Notes: generated from the letters alone by a model not told the origin. Numbered from the stretch's first letter, positions 11,922 to 23,125 are shown. The stretch: 64,000 nt of DNA from Pictodentalium vernedei (GCA_031216915.1 CM062292.1:200157262-200221261), one strand, 5' to 3'. Numbers and translations are program-made.

Positions 11922-12165
11922 TTAACCCTTTACCTAACGTGAAAGAGAGACGACACTTACAAACAAAATTCTTGAATGATTAATTTTTTTCAATTTTTGC
12001 ATCAAAAACATAGCTTATGACCCCTCGTTCGAACGGGCTCGTTCCAATGAGGGGTCATAAGCTATGTTTTTGAGACAAAAAAATGAAAAAAATATTGAAA
12101 ACTTAACGGTGATTTTTGTGAATAGCACTGACCAGTTTTTGCCACTACATTAGGTGAAGGGTTAA
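11922..12165. mobile_element. A-family palindromic TTAA element (A1)
   Basis: Starts TTAACCCTTTACCTAACG and ends GGTGAAGGGTTAA. The centre is a long hairpin with arms around CATAGCTTATGACCCCTCRT and a GAACGGGCTCGTTC core. TTAA on both sides and a CCCTTT start resemble piggyBac-type MITEs. Confidence 0.75.
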
Positions 12166-12194
12166 CAATGATTTTTTTGCTTTCAGTCTCCTTA

Positions 12195-12262
12195 AATTTT
12201 TCCTTCAAATCAAGTTATGGCTGCTTTACAGCAGCCATGACTTGATTTTATGAGAAATTAAA
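12195..12262. repeat. Hairpin related to family G
   Basis: AAATCAAGTTATGGCTGCTT is followed by its inverted partner AGCAGCCATGACTTGATTTT. The same AGCAGCCATGACTAGATTT core is found at 15485 and 55258 in family G, so this is probably a partial G copy. Confidence 0.55.
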
Positions 12263-12329
12263 AAAAATACACCCCAGGAAAGAAGGTAGGCATATTCTAG
12301 ACACTAAGTAGGTGATAAGAAAGGTGTCT

Positions 12330-12533
12330 TTAACTCTTTCCCTGACAAAACTAACAGAATAACTGAAGGAAATTTTTAACTTTTTTTTGTTACTCTGAAA
12401 TATCACTTATGGCTCCTGTGAGGGTAATAAGCTATGTTTTGGAGTTGAAAATTGAAAACAATTGAATAGAAAATGTTTGCAGTTAGCACTGTCTGGATCT
12501 GACAGTTATGGTTATGCTGTGTAAAGAGTTTAA
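12330..12533. mobile_element. A-family TTAA element, diverged (A2)
   Basis: TTAACTCTTTCCCTGAC to GTAAAGAGTTTAA. The centre has TATCACTTATGGCTCCTGTGA and TAATAAGCTATGTTTTGGAG, a decayed version of the A hairpin. Confidence 0.6.
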
Positions 12534-12637
12534 ATAAAGGAATGAAATATATGCATATTTCCCAGTTTCTTGTTTCTTTGATAAAGCTAATATATTCCAT
12601 ATGCAAAAGTAATAAAATATATTTCTATATAATTATG

Positions 12638-13015
12638 TTTGTCCGTGGCATAACTTTTTTGTCTTTTGACGTAGACTTTAGATATTTGGCATGTGGATGT
12701 ATCACCATGAGCTGGTGTGGTGCGTACCATAGTGACCTTCATGTGACCTTGACCTTTGACCTGAAGGTCAGAATTATGTGCTTTTTAAGGGAAACTTTGT
12801 CCGGGGCTTAACCTTTTTGTCTTTTGACCTAGACCTTAGATATTTGGCATGCGGATGTATTACAATCAGCCGGTGTGGTGCATAACATAATGACCTTCAT
12901 GTGACCTTGACCTTTGACCTGAAGGTCAGATTTATGTGCTTTTTTAAGGGAAACGTTGTCCGGACCAGAATTTTTTTGTCTTTTGACCTAGACCTTACAT
13001 ATTTGGCATGGTTGT
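12638..13015 (+). repeat. 158-bp tandem repeat with nuclear-receptor DR1 motifs
   Basis: About 2.4 units anchored at TGTCCGTGGC (12640), TTGTCCGGGG (about 12796) and TTGTCCGGAC (about 12957). Two units contain TGACCTTGACCTTTGACCT followed by GAAGGTCA. TGACCTTTGACCT is the reverse complement of AGGTCAAAGGTCA, a perfect DR1. The array ends just over 100 bases before coding exon 3. Confidence 0.75.
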
Positions 13016-13133
13016 CAATATTATTCATGTATATATAATTTGCAGTGCATTAAATAGAAAGGAAGGGGAGACATCTGTTTTAGTGTGTTAAAACAGTTTC
13101 TAGTCTAAAACTTAACTTGTGATTACTTTGTAG

Positions 13134-13397
13134 CTGCCATGTCTGGTTGAAAAGTTTAGCTTATTACATTGATGTGGATGAACATTTTGTTATACACAAC
13201 TATCATGGAAAAGAAGAAGGTGTGGCACATGTGGAAATCTTGCCGTGTGATAGCAAGGGAAATTTACTTGGAGAATCTCAAATGATATATGATACAAAAG
13301 AATTATTGGAACTGCCATTTAATTTTATATTCAAATTTCCACAATGTTTAAGTATTAAATGGGTTGGAGAAGACAGCTCCAGAGGTGTATATTTGAA
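13134..13397 (+). CDS. KIF28P: Kinesin-3 tail, coding exon 3 of 9 (DUF3694-type core)
   Basis: Begins after TTTGTAG and ends TTTGAA|GTAAGT; phase 2 in, phase 2 out. It encodes CHVWLKSLAYYIDVDEHF, then a G.AHVEILPCDSKG segment, a D.KELLELPF segment and KWVGEDSSRG. 'LKSLAYxIDVDE..I.xYxGKEEG' and 'VEILPCDxxG' are hallmarks of the conserved kinesin-3 domain just after the stalk (DUF3694 in Pfam, from memory), and the WV.E.SSRG pattern resembles KIF28. This is the strongest homology evidence for the gene. Confidence 0.9.
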
Positions 13398-13514
13398 GTA
13401 AGTAACTATAGAATATTAAATGTCTTATGAGTCTGTCTTTGTCCATATGAACTCCGTTAGTTATTTTAACTCCTTCAGTGCTGGACACAGGGATCATGTT
13501 TTTCATAAAAGTTT

Positions 13515-13990
13515 TTAACCCTCAAAGGCTTGAAGATTTTTTAGACATTTTTGCTACAGATTGGCAGTCGACATCCCTTGGCCTTGCAGTTGTTTCAAGG
13601 CAAGCCTTGGCTGCCTATATAGACTGCCATGACTTGCCTAGAAACTACTGCCAAGGCACGTATAATGAAACTGAGTTTTCCTAGAGAGTATGTCTCGAGG
13701 TACCTGTTTCATTATACTCCAAAGTGATCAGTGTTGGAATTGGACCCATAAGGGTTAAAATAGTACTGACAGCCAAGACCTGCCTAGAAATAACTGCAAA
13801 AGTATTTATAATTTAACTTCATTTCCCAGAGATGGCATGTTGGGGTACTTGTTGTGCTACAGTCTTGGATGATCAGTGTAGGAATTGGGCCCTTAAGGGT
13901 TAAAATACTATAGGCAGCCAAGACTTGTCTAGAAACAACTGCCAAGGTACCTATAATGTAACCTTAGGTTTATCCAGAGTCTCAGGCCTT
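13515..13990 (+). mobile_element. F-family TTAA element (F1) with tandem partial copies
   Basis: TTAACCCTCAAAGGCTTGAA at 13515 to AAGGGTTAA at 13758 is one copy. Two further partial units follow (AGCCAAGACCTGCCTAGAAA at about 13767 and CAGCCAAGACTTGTCTAGAA at about 13914). The CTGCC/GGCAG blocks inside are inverted. The element just upstream (13463, TTAACTCCTTCAGTGCTGG) may be another truncated TTAA element. Confidence 0.6.
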
Positions 13991-14437
13991 AAAAGTTTGT
14001 GTGACTCATTCTTGATTCGCATCTAACATGTCAATGCAAATCAAAATGAATTAAATGACCTAAGGATTGGGTGTATTCTGATTTTTAAAATGAGGCACTT
14101 GTAAGTAGTTTTTCCTGCATTTTAAAGCTAATAAGTAAGTTTACTATTCAAATTTCATGGCATACTTTGATTTTTGTGGCTGTAGGCAAAAGGTCAAAGG
14201 TTATGATACTGTTACTGGAAGTTGGATTAAATTTCAATGGTTTTTAAGAGTCATGCCCCTTTTTATGCCATTTGTCCATTCCTCCAGATTACCTCATTAG
14301 CATGATAGCATGGTCAAATATGACTGGAATTTGGTTTGTACATATTTGTTATGAACGTCTAGCTCAAGTTTTATGATATCCAAAACATTTTTAGGATATT
14401 TGACAGAGATTTGCTCCTTCCCATGAGAAAAGTGGAC

Positions 14438-14678
14438 TTAACTCTTTCAACACGACAGGCCATTTTTCCAGTCCAGCAACACAATACGTCATAATTTCAT
14501 TAAGTAGGATGGCTACTAAGTGAACATGTTTGGTAGGACAATTTATATTTTCAATGTGCAACCTTCAGGCTGCACATTGAAAATATTAATTGCTCTGCCC
14601 CCAAATAATGGATATGGACTCTTCCAATTTCAGCCATTTAACTGGCATGGAAGATACCACCAGTGTTGAAAGGGTTAA
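14438..14678. mobile_element. B-family palindromic TTAA element (B1)
   Basis: TTAACTCTTTCAACACGACA to CAGTGTTGAAAGGGTTAA. The centre hairpin is TATTTTCAATGTGCA..TGCACATTGAAAATA. Copies: 19993-20298, 45478-45716, 54666-54884. Confidence 0.75.
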
Positions 14679-14991
14679 ATATCTTTAGCACAATAATTTG
14701 ATCAATTATGATCAGATTCTTGGGTCTTCTTGTTGAGACTATGATGTTAACTTTCTGTGTTTAGTAACCTATTTTTGCACAAAATTCTGGATCCACCCTT
14801 GATAAGTGTTGTGGTAATACGCCCTTGGAGTTGAATGGTAAGTGTAAGAAGAGGTGTGATAAGTGCTGTATAAGAACAATTCTCAGCAATTTTCCTTGTA
14901 TTGTTGACAGGATCCTTGCATACGACATCTACAAATGCATTGCAAAGATTTTCTATTTTGTTGAAAGAACTGAAGATGTCTTTTATTTTAG

Positions 14992-15158
14992 AACCACATT
15001 CTATAAAAAATCCAATGAAATTAAAACTACAACAGCACAGGGATTGAAGCATGCACAGTTTAATTACAACCGACAGTTTACCTTTTCCAAAGTCACTCAA
15101 GAATTTATCGACTATCTAGAGAATCATGCATTAGTCCTTGAGCTGTGGGGGACTCAAG
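14992..15158 (+). CDS. KIF28P: Kinesin-3 tail, coding exon 4 of 9
   Basis: Follows TTTTATTTTAG and ends CTCAAG|GTAAAT; phase 2 in (AA plus A gives Lys), phase 1 out. Residues include TTFYKKSNEIK, HAQFNYNRQFTF and VTQEFIDYLENHALVLELWG. 'NPxFNYxxxFTFxxVTQxFLDYLxxxALVLxLWG' is the familiar C2-like end of the kinesin-3 tail block, which links directly from exon 3. The frame is open for about 170 bases upstream of the acceptor by chance; phase supports this acceptor. Confidence 0.9.
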
Positions 15159-15339
15159 GTAAATAGATATATGTGAGCAGTTGTTTTCATGTTGTTGTGA
15201 AATAATTAATCTCACTCTGTTGATACAGACAAGTGTTTGAAAATGTTATGGAGACATGTGACATAAGCTTTAGCTGCAGCTCTACCCACTTTCTGAGCCA
15301 CAACTGTTTGAAATCACTCCAAAAGGAATTCTGTTTTGT

Positions 15340-15543
15340 TTAACTCCTTGCATGATGTTGATGGATATTCGTTCGTATAATTTGGGTGCTTTTAATCCAA
15401 TTTCCACCTTGTAAACTGCGTGGATTTTTTCACCAATGATTTCTTGAGTTCATTTCAGAAGAATATTTTGCAGCAAATCCAGAGCAGCCATGACTAGATT
15501 TGATGAAAAATATCTTTAAAATACTCATCCAGTTAAGAATTAA
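15340..15543. mobile_element. G-family TTAA element (G2)
   Basis: TTAACTCCTTGCATGATGTT to CCAGTTAAGAATTAA, with AGCAGCCATGACTAGATTTG inside. Aligns with 55079-55315. Confidence 0.6.
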
Positions 15544-15561
15544 ACTAAGGTAAATAAAACC

Positions 15562-15773
15562 ATTGACCCTAAAAGGCCTGGAGATTTTAAAATGTTTTTG
15601 CTACACTTTTATAGCCTGCATCCCCTAGATTTGGAGTTGTTTCTAGACATGCCAAGAATGATCTGACCAGGAAGAATGTAACTTTCAAGTTTACCCAGAG
15701 ACTGCTTGTTAATCATGTTCTATTGCAGTAAAAAATGATCAAAATTGGAAAACCACATATTAACCGTGTATAT
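15562..15773. mobile_element. F-family element, diverged (F2)
   Basis: TTGACCCTAAAAGGCCTGGA to CACATATTAA; the TTTTTGCTACA and GGAGTTGTTTCTAGACATGC blocks match F1. The TTAA is intact only on the right. Confidence 0.5.
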
Positions 15774-16059
15774 ATAACACTTACTAGAGGATTACCCAAT
15801 ATTTTTCTTCTAAATAACCCCCAAAATTCCTTTTATGGTTTGCCATAAACAATATTTAGGAAAGAAACATTAAAAAAAAAATTGAACAGCGATTTCTGTA
15901 GATAGCACTGGGCATATTTGACAAATCAAGATGAATACTGCCAGAAGCTTTACTTGTGCTAATAATTCTTGTGCCTTTTCTCAGAATTTGAGACTTACTC
16001 TCAGGGTGTAAACTTCATCCACTAGTGTTATAGTGGTAATGTATCCTCCATGTTTTGTT

Positions 16060-16438
16060 AAGTGGAGCCTGCTTAACGGTATTTGAATACCTCATAATTG
16101 ATTAAAAATGTAAACTGTCATAATTACACAAAGCATGTAGGATATACAGCACACTCCTGTTTGCTGCATACAAAATCTTGTAGTCCAACAAAGAATTATT
16201 TCAACAACCCCTGAATTCCCATTGTGTAGAAATGTTTTGGCCTCAATACATCCAATATAGACATTTAATATATATCTTGTTTGACAGAACTCTGTCAAAC
16301 AAGATATGATAGAGATGCTCAGTTAAAGAAATACTGGACCACAAAAAAATGGCCATATTTCTGACAATTGAATACTGTTAACTGAATATTTTCACTGGAA
16401 TAATGGCTATTGAATTGGCAGGGTTGCACTGTATTTTT
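16060..16438. mobile_element. E-family TA element (E5)
   Basis: Left GTGGAGCCTGCTTAACGGTA, right TGGCAGGGTTGCACTGTA. The centre is a perfect hairpin, TATCTTGTTTGACAGAACTC followed by its inverted half TGTCAAACAAGATA (16275-16310), shared with the other E copies. Confidence 0.65.
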
Positions 16439-16504
16439 AGCTAACCTGACTTAAATGTCATTGGGAGCTATTGCCATCATTTGGCATTGGGTTCTATCAT
16501 ACAA

Positions 16505-19190
16505 CGTCCGTTAACTTTTGAAACTTGTCTTCTTCAAAACCACTGGGCTAAATTCAAAAATATATTGCAGAGACCATCTTGGGAGTTTTCCATTTATACT
16601 TTGTTCAGATGAATCTGCTGCCATCTTTGGGCTCTGGTTAATGCCCCAAAAGCCTAAAAATCTTCTTATGAACCACCAGAGAGAATGCCTGGATATTTGG
16701 TATGGAACTTCCTGTGGTGGTGAAGATTAAAGTTTGTTCAAGGGAAGTTTGTAGGTCAATTTTCGTGGGCTTTCTGTGGGGGCATGGTCATTTTGGTCTC
16801 TACCCAATATTTGTATTTCAAGAACTGATGGACTGATTTGAACCAAATTAGGCATGTAGTATAATTGTGTCATAAGTGCTTGATTGTTGCCCCCTCCCCC
16901 ACCCCCAATTTATTCACAGCTCTTTGAGAACCCCAAGAACTAAAAATAGAAAAAAATTGAAATACCCATATATCAAAAACTGCACAGATCAGAATATTTT
17001 TTTTTTGGTATGTAGCGTCCTTTGGTCCAGTGGAATAAAAAAGGTGAATAAAAATTGCTGTTGGTTTTGTCATGGGGTGCTTTATAGGGATGCCCATTTT
17101 AACATTGTTGGCAGTGGGAAAATGCTGAGTCATCATCTTTCTTGTTCTCCAACTAATTTGAAACCTGTCTTCTTCTGTAAAACCTATAGGCCAAATTCAT
17201 TCATATATAGCATAGTCCATCTTTGGAGTATACCCTTTTTACTTTGTTCAAATGAAGCTGCTGCCATCTTCAGGCTGTGGTTAATACCTCAAAAGCCTTA
17301 AAATCTTTACAAATCTTCTTCTCTTGAACCACCACAGAGAATGCTTTGATATCTGGTATGGAACTTTCTTTGGTGTTGAAGATTAAAGTTTGTTCAAGGC
17401 AAGTTGATAAGTCAATATTTGGGCTCTCTATAGGAGCATGCCCATTTTGGGCTCCACCCTAAATTTGTATTTCAAGAACCGATGGACCGATTTGAACCAA
17501 ATGTGGCATGTAGTATAATTGGGTCAAAAGTACTTGATTGATGCCTGAAAAATTTTGTTTATCAGCCCATTGGGAACCCCAGGAGCTAAAAATATAAAAA
17601 ATTCAAACACGCATATTTCAAAAACTGCACAAACCAGAATATTGTTTTTTGGTATGCATCTTCCTAAGGACCACTAGAATCAGATGGACCAAAAAAATGT
17701 TATCGGTTTTGTCATAGGGCACTGTATCAACTATTTTAACACTGTTGGCCTTGGAAAAATGTTGAGTCATCATCTCTCTTGTGATCCATCTTCTTAGTAT
17801 TCTTCTTCAGAACTTCTGGGCCTAATCTAAACTAATTTGGTACAAAACATCTTGGCAGAGTTTACTCTTCTGAGTTTTTTTTTCCAAAAGTTACTACTCT
17901 CCTTGGGGCTGGGGTTAATACCCAAAAAAGCCTAAAAAAATTCAAAATGTTCTTTTCATGAACTACCACAGAAAATGCTTTGATATTTGGTATGAAACTT
18001 CCTTTGGTGGTGGAGATTGATATTTGTTCAAGGCAGGTTTGTAGGTCAATGTTTGGGCTCTCTGTGGTTGCATGTCTATTTTGGGCTACACCCCAAATTT
18101 CTGTTTCATGAACCATTGGGCTGATTTGAACCAAATTTGGCATGTAGTATAAATGGATCATAACTACTTGATTTATGCCAGAAATTTGTTTTTGCTTCAT
18201 GGGAACCCCACAAGGTAAAAATAGAAAAAATTCAAATGCCCATATTTCAAAATTGATTTTTTTATTCATTTTTTATTTATTTATTGGGTTTTAACAACAC
18301 TTTCGACAGCCAGGGTCACCTTGTGTCAGACCGTTTTACAGATGGAGTACCTGGAGAGAACCACTGAGCAAGTGCACGCAACTGTCAGGTTCCCCAACAT
18401 GCTAATTCCACATAAGTCTGATGGAATCAGAGGGACTAAAAAGATTACTATCAATTTTGTCATGGGATGCCATATGGGGATGCCCCATTTTAACACTGTT
18501 GGTAATGGGGAAAATACCGAGTCATTATCTTTCTTGTGCTCAATCAACTAAGTATTCTTCCTTAGAACCTTTTGTGGAGAGTCAAAACTGATTTGGTACC
18601 AAGCATCTTGGAGTTTTCTCTTCTAATTTTTTTTCATCAGAAGTTACTAGACCCCTTGGGGTGAGGTTAAGTTTCCATAAGCCTAAAATGATTAAAAAAT
18701 CATCTTCTCATAACCCGCTCACAATAATGCTTAGATTTCTGGTATGGAACTTACTTTAGTGATGCAGATTCAAGTCTTTTCAAAGAAATTCAATAGGTCA
18801 AAATTTGGGCTCCCTCAGGGAGGATGCCCATTTGGGGCAAAATTTCTAATTCCAGAACCAATGGGCTTATTTGAACAAAATTTGTCATATAGTATAACTG
18901 GGTGATAAGTACTTGATTTATGCCTGAATTTTTTTAATTTTTCATTTTCGGCATGATGGGTAAAGAGAACCACAGAAGTTAAAAACAAAACAAAAATTGT
19001 AGCGACACTTGTTTGAGACTTCACGTAACAAAGCTTTGTTATTGTCTTGAAAGCTTTCCTGGGACCAGCAGAAATGAATGGCCAACAAAAATTGCCTTTG
19101 GTTCTTGCTGTCCATCACTTGCAGACACACTCAACTCTTTTGCCAACTTGAGCTAGGTGAGCATTTTAGGCTCACTTGAGCCTCTGGTTT
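16505..19190 (+). repeat. Array of about four long (0.64-0.75 kb) repeat units
   Basis: Unit starts with CTTGTCTTCTTCA..ACC..GGGC..AATTC are seen near 16513, 17152, 17800 and 18547, with a shorter last unit near 19020. Shared blocks include TTTGGTATGGAACTTCC, TTTGAACCAAATTTGGCATG and CCCATATTTCAAAAACTGCA. The array ends in a TGAGCATTTTAGGCTCA palindrome (about 19157). Unit three holds a SINE insertion. No coding region. Confidence 0.75.
18262..18420 (-). mobile_element. tRNA-derived SINE, copy 2 (3' part only)
   Basis: On the minus strand it ends in the AATAAATAAATAAA tail near 18280. GGGTTTTAACAACACTTTCG and GGAGAGAACCACTGAGCAAG match the 3' halves of copies 3 and 4. The tRNA head is absent. 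Confidence 0.7.
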
Positions 19191-19432
19191 TAAAAGGTTG
19201 ACATTTATTCATACTCATATATGAAATACGTTTACAAAAAAAGTCGACATTAATTCCATTAATTTATTCAAAAGACTTAGTATTTGTGATTCTTTGCTTG
19301 GACTTTATTATGATAAAATGATACAGTATACCAAATAAAGATTTAGATATTTCACTTTTCCATTTTTTTATTTTGATTCATGATCATAAAATTCAAGATT
19401 TCTGTCCCTTTGTTCTCTGTAGTGATTCCTTT

Positions 19433-19746
19433 TGAGCTGCGATGAGCAGCTCTATATGTAGCAATGTCGGTCTGTCTGTCGGTCGGTCTGTCACCAACGA
19501 GTTTAAAAAACACCATAACTCCTAAAATACTTGATGGAATAACACCATACTTGGTATGCAAGTGTATCTTCATGATGTCTATACCGTCTCAATAGTGCAT
19601 GTCTTTCGGATAATTTCTGTCACATTTATGGACTTGTCACCAACGAGTTTTTTTGTCACCGAGTTTTTTATGTCACCAACAAGTTTTAAAACATCATTGG
19701 CATTGCACGAATCATCGCAGCTTCGGCACTGTGACAGTGCGCTCTA
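19433..19746 (+). repeat. GTCTGTC-type dispersed element with inverted ends
   Basis: Begins GAGCTGCGATGAGCAGCTC and ends near CGAATCATCGCAGCTTCGG..GTGCGCTC. Inside are GTCTGTCTGTCGGTCGGTCT and several CACCAACGAGTTTT repeats. Sequences of this style are common in mollusc genomes (recall only). It ends 40 bases before coding exon 5. Confidence 0.5.
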
Positions 19747-19785
19747 GTTTAACTCTTAGGATTCATCTTTTAACTCTATTTCCAG

Positions 19786-19841
19786 CTACTGAAGAATCTC
19801 CCGAGAAGTTTGTCAATGGAGTATCAGAAGGTTTAGATCTG
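19786..19841 (+). CDS. KIF28P: Kinesin-3 tail, coding exon 5 of 9
   Basis: Between CTATTTCCAG and GTGAGT, phase 1 in (G plus CT gives Ala) and phase 0 out. It encodes TEESPEKFVNGVSEGLDL after that alanine. Short, acidic linker directly after the ..LWGTQ end of the tail domain. Recognised by phase continuity rather than by motif. Confidence 0.75.
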
Positions 19842-19992
19842 GTGAGTTTTATTCAATGAAAGGGATGCTTTCTGCATCTTTTACCATATTCACAATGCAT
19901 TTCATTTAAAATGTATAAAAATCATCTTAATTAAAGATACTTTATCATTCAGTTGAGAATCGGTGTCCCATTGTCAGTGAATTGTCTATACT

Positions 19993-20298
19993 TTAACCCT
20001 TTGCAACTATGGTACATAATATTACCTACGAAAATTGCCATGCTTTGTGACTTCCTTACGTAATATTAATATTATGTACTCTGACTTTGAACTGAGCGGC
20101 TACTTTTTTGTCCAGGAACATGATACTTCATAATTTCATTAAATAGGATGGATGCTAATTCCATGTGTGTGGTTGACCAATTAATATCTTTAAATAGTTG
20201 CAAATATTAATTGGTCTACACCAAATAATGATTATGGACTCTTCCTGTTGCTGTCATTGAACTGATATGGAAGATACCACCAGGGTCCAAAGGGCTAA
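19993..20298. mobile_element. B-family TTAA element (B2)
   Basis: TTAACCCTTTGCAACTATGG to GTCCAAAGGGCTAA. Holds CATAATTTCATTAAATAGGA and GGAAGATACCACCAG as in other B copies, with an extra left segment. Confidence 0.6.
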
Positions 20299-20374
20299 CA
20301 ATTTGATTTCATGTCACCAAAACCTGATTCTTCCTGACATTAAAACGTCACAATAACCATTGTCGGAAAGGGTT

Positions 20375-20860
20375 AATAACCATTTAGGAATTTATTCTTT
20401 TACATTTTGATGGACAGGATTTGGTGACTGTCGGGAGATTCATGAATTAATTACTCATTTTTCAGTTTTGAGGCAAGCTTGTGTTTTGAAAGTATGAGAC
20501 TTTGTTGAATCTTTTTAAATGTTAGAATTGGAATAAATTGTGTACACTTTAATAATCATTCAAGAATTTAATTTAGTACATTTTGTTAGACAGGATTTGG
20601 GGTCTGTCAAGAGATGAATGAATGAATTACTCATTTTTGAGTTTTGAAAGCATGGGAGTTTATTGGGTTTTTTAATGTTGGAAGTTGAAAAAATTGTCTC
20701 TGTTATAATAACCATTTATTTAATTTATTACATTTTGTTAGGCAGGATTTTAGGTCCATCAAGAGATTAATGAGTATTAATTATTTATTTTGTTAGCTGT
20801 GTGTGTCGGGGGGACAGGATTATGTTTTGACAACATGAGAGTTTGTTGGGGTATTTTTTT
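20375..20860 (+). repeat. About 165-bp tandem repeat, three units
   Basis: GGACAGGATTTGGTGACTGT (20413), AGACAGGATTTGGGGTCTGT (20589) and AGGCAGGATTTTAGGTCCAT (20740) mark the units. The third unit is cut by the A3 element and resumes after 21107 (AATGTTGGAAGGTGAAAAGA). Confidence 0.7.
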
Positions 20861-21107
20861 AACTCTTTACCCAACGCTGGCAATATCAAAATTTATTATT
20901 TTAAATACTGTTTTTCCAAATTTTTCAAATAATTTCAACAAAACCATATCTTGTGACCCCTCATTGGAATGAGCCCAATGAGCTCGTTCCAATGAGGGTT
21001 CTCATGATATGTTTATAATGGAATTTTTAAAAAAACAATATTTTTTCAACTGCTGAATTTGCATATTATGCTAGTGGATGCAGCCAATTAGTTAAGTAAA
21101 GAGTTAA
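20859..21107. mobile_element. A-family TTAA element (A3) inside a tandem repeat
   Basis: TTAACTCTTTACCCAACGCT to AGTAAAGAGTTAA, with the hairpin centre GACCCCTCATTGGAATGAGC / GAGCTCGTTCCAATGAGGG. It splits the third unit of the surrounding tandem array, so it is the younger of the two. Confidence 0.75.
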
Positions 21108-21191
21108 TGTTGGAAGGTGAAAAGAATTGTCATCTGTTAACTGGTAAAGTTCTAAATTAATTTTGGATGTCAGAGTTGGTTCATATCAGTT

Positions 21192-21248
21192 CCTCTTGTC
21201 ATAATTTACCCGGTATTGGAGAATGTTCTCCAATAAATTATGACAAGA
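21192..21248. repeat. Perfect short hairpin
   Basis: CTTGTCATAATTTACCCGGT..ATTGGAGAATGTTCTCCAAT..AATTATGACAAG is a near-perfect inverted repeat, probably a tiny MITE. Confidence 0.55.
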
Positions 21249-21371
21249 CAAATTCCTAGAACAAAAACCACTAAGAGAATATGAAGCACATCCACAAAAT
21301 ATGAAGTCTTATATTTGAGGCCCCAGCACTTTTAAGTACAGCCCAAATATGAGCTTTTAGAACTCGCCATG

Positions 21372-21968
21372 GGATAGTTTATTACATGCCTGTTCTATGA
21401 AATCCCCATCTACAGCAACACTAAAACATATGGAAAATGAAAATCTGTTCCGCACATATTTGTGGAACGGGAATCGTTGACGTTTTATCTTTAAATAGAA
21501 GCGAAATTTCACTGAAATTTTCTACAAATCGTGCACCACAATTACAATGTGAATCGCTAGCGAAAGCTAAACATAGTAACACAGGTTCTCCTCGCATATT
21601 TGGTTGATGATAAAATGCGTTCTTTTTGTTGATAGTTAGTCCCCTGAGTTCCACTGGCTCATAGAAGACATTGGAACTCAGGAGACGAGTTGTCAAATGA
21701 ATTGCTGAGTGTCCTTCTAACAATTGATTTTATAGATGTGAAGGCATGTAATAAACACAGAATAACACACTTGTGTAAATGGGTTAATCGATATGGCACT
21801 TGTGCCATCGCTGAAGGATAAAATTTGTGCCATGTCAATTAACCTATTCACACACATGTGTCGTTCTGTGTGTTTATGGACTCACTCAGCCCATAATGTG
21901 TACATTGACCGTAGCAAAGCTGAGGTCAAAATGTACATTCAGGGTTGACTGACAAGTCCATAAACTGC
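21372..21968. repeat. Cluster of inverted repeats with an unassigned 100-codon frame
   Basis: GTTTATTACATGCCT at 21377 is mirrored by AGGCATGTAATAAAC at 21741. Between them lies an open minus-strand frame (21723-21421, 100 codons, with a CNCG motif) that I do not recognise. To the right are two hairpins: 21750-21880 (CACAGAATAACACACTTGTG against CACACATGTGTCGTTCTGTG) and 21876-21968 (GTTTATGGACT against AGTCCATAAAC). Probably adjacent non-autonomous elements. Confidence 0.45.
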
Positions 21969-21969
21969 C

Positions 21970-22785
21970 ATATAGATCGTAACCTCAAGCAATATATATT
22001 ATATTTTACTGAGAACATATTGCTTTACCAGTATTATTGAAGAAACTGCTCATCAAGGCTATGCACAACTTTTTGTTCTAAAAAATTAATAAAACAGGCT
22101 ATGAAAGGCCATTTTGAGTAACACTAATACCTTAATAAATAATCAATAAGGACAGAGTTACAGGGAGGGGGGCTGGTCAGAGGACAGGTGTCCCGTTAGT
22201 GTTTCATTCAGACATATTTTTCCATTTAGCATTTCACTAACCTTTTCCTGACAACAAGCTTAAATGTTTTGCCATCACTAATGCTAATGACATTCCCTCG
22301 TATATTATAATGTACAGCGCATTGTTACTTGACTACATGTCATGTAGTAAAATATGGACCAGAGACTGTACAATACCTTAAGAAGAAAATGAAAGAGCTG
22401 AACTGAAGTGTAATATCAGAAAATATTGCAGACAGTCATTAAAATGATGCTCACAGCAATTTCTAGTCAAATCTCTGCTGCCTGAAAAGGCAGCCAAAGG
22501 TGGCTACATATCATTGTCAGTCCTCCAGACTAGCTCTTGATGGTTTATATGCTCAATATGTTGAAAACTATTCAGGTCACGAAGGTTTCAAAGATAAAAA
22601 ATGAAAGTAAAGCCACACAAAATAAATTGCTTTTCAAGCAGTTTTTTTTCAAATCGATGAGGCTGGTATTTATTTATTTTTTTTATTTTTTCTAACATAT
22701 AGTGAGAATGGATGGTGAGGCTTTCCACTGTTTTTTACACACATAAGTTATAGAAAGTGCATATTTATACAAATAAACTCCTTTG
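21970..22785. other. Intron 5 stretch, nothing recognised
   Basis: Unique-looking AT-rich sequence; no repeat family of this window or coding signal seen. Confidence 0.4.
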
Positions 22786-23125
22786 ATTTTAGATTGGATT
22801 AGATTCTTTATTTTGCAGTATACATTATACAGTTTATATACACATATTAGATTAAACCACTTGAAAGTAGAAGTATTCTACAGGGAGATGACATAGCCAG
22901 ATTGGCTGTCTTCCTGTCATCTCCCATAAAATTATCATTATGTATCCAGTACAACATTGTCTTCAGACTGTTCCAGTTTATCGAGCAGTTACTGGGAATG
23001 ATTTGATTGAGAAGTTCAAAGATTAGGATGTGGTATGCAATGGACGAGTAGGTGAATAGGTGGACTAGGACTTTTACTTCATCAGCCTCCATACTGTACA
23101 TCAAAAGGTGGATTGTGTTTGGGAA
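22786..23125 (-). repeat. Family N repeat, second copy
   Basis: On the minus strand it contains GACAGCCAATCTGGCTATGTCA and ends ..GTATACTGCAAAATAAAGAA followed by TCTAATCCAATCT, matching the layout of 420-606. Possibly the 3' end of a LINE; no coding part recognised. Confidence 0.4.

Noticed and set aside
14767-14991. Open frame running upstream of exon 4
   Set aside because: Using an earlier acceptor (after GTGTTTAG at about 14763) gives stops in the phase set by exon 3, and the residues do not resemble a kinesin tail; the acceptor at 14991 fits.
21421-21723. 100-codon minus-strand frame as a gene
   Set aside because: No recognisable domain, and it lies between inverted repeats; kept only as part of a repeat cluster.
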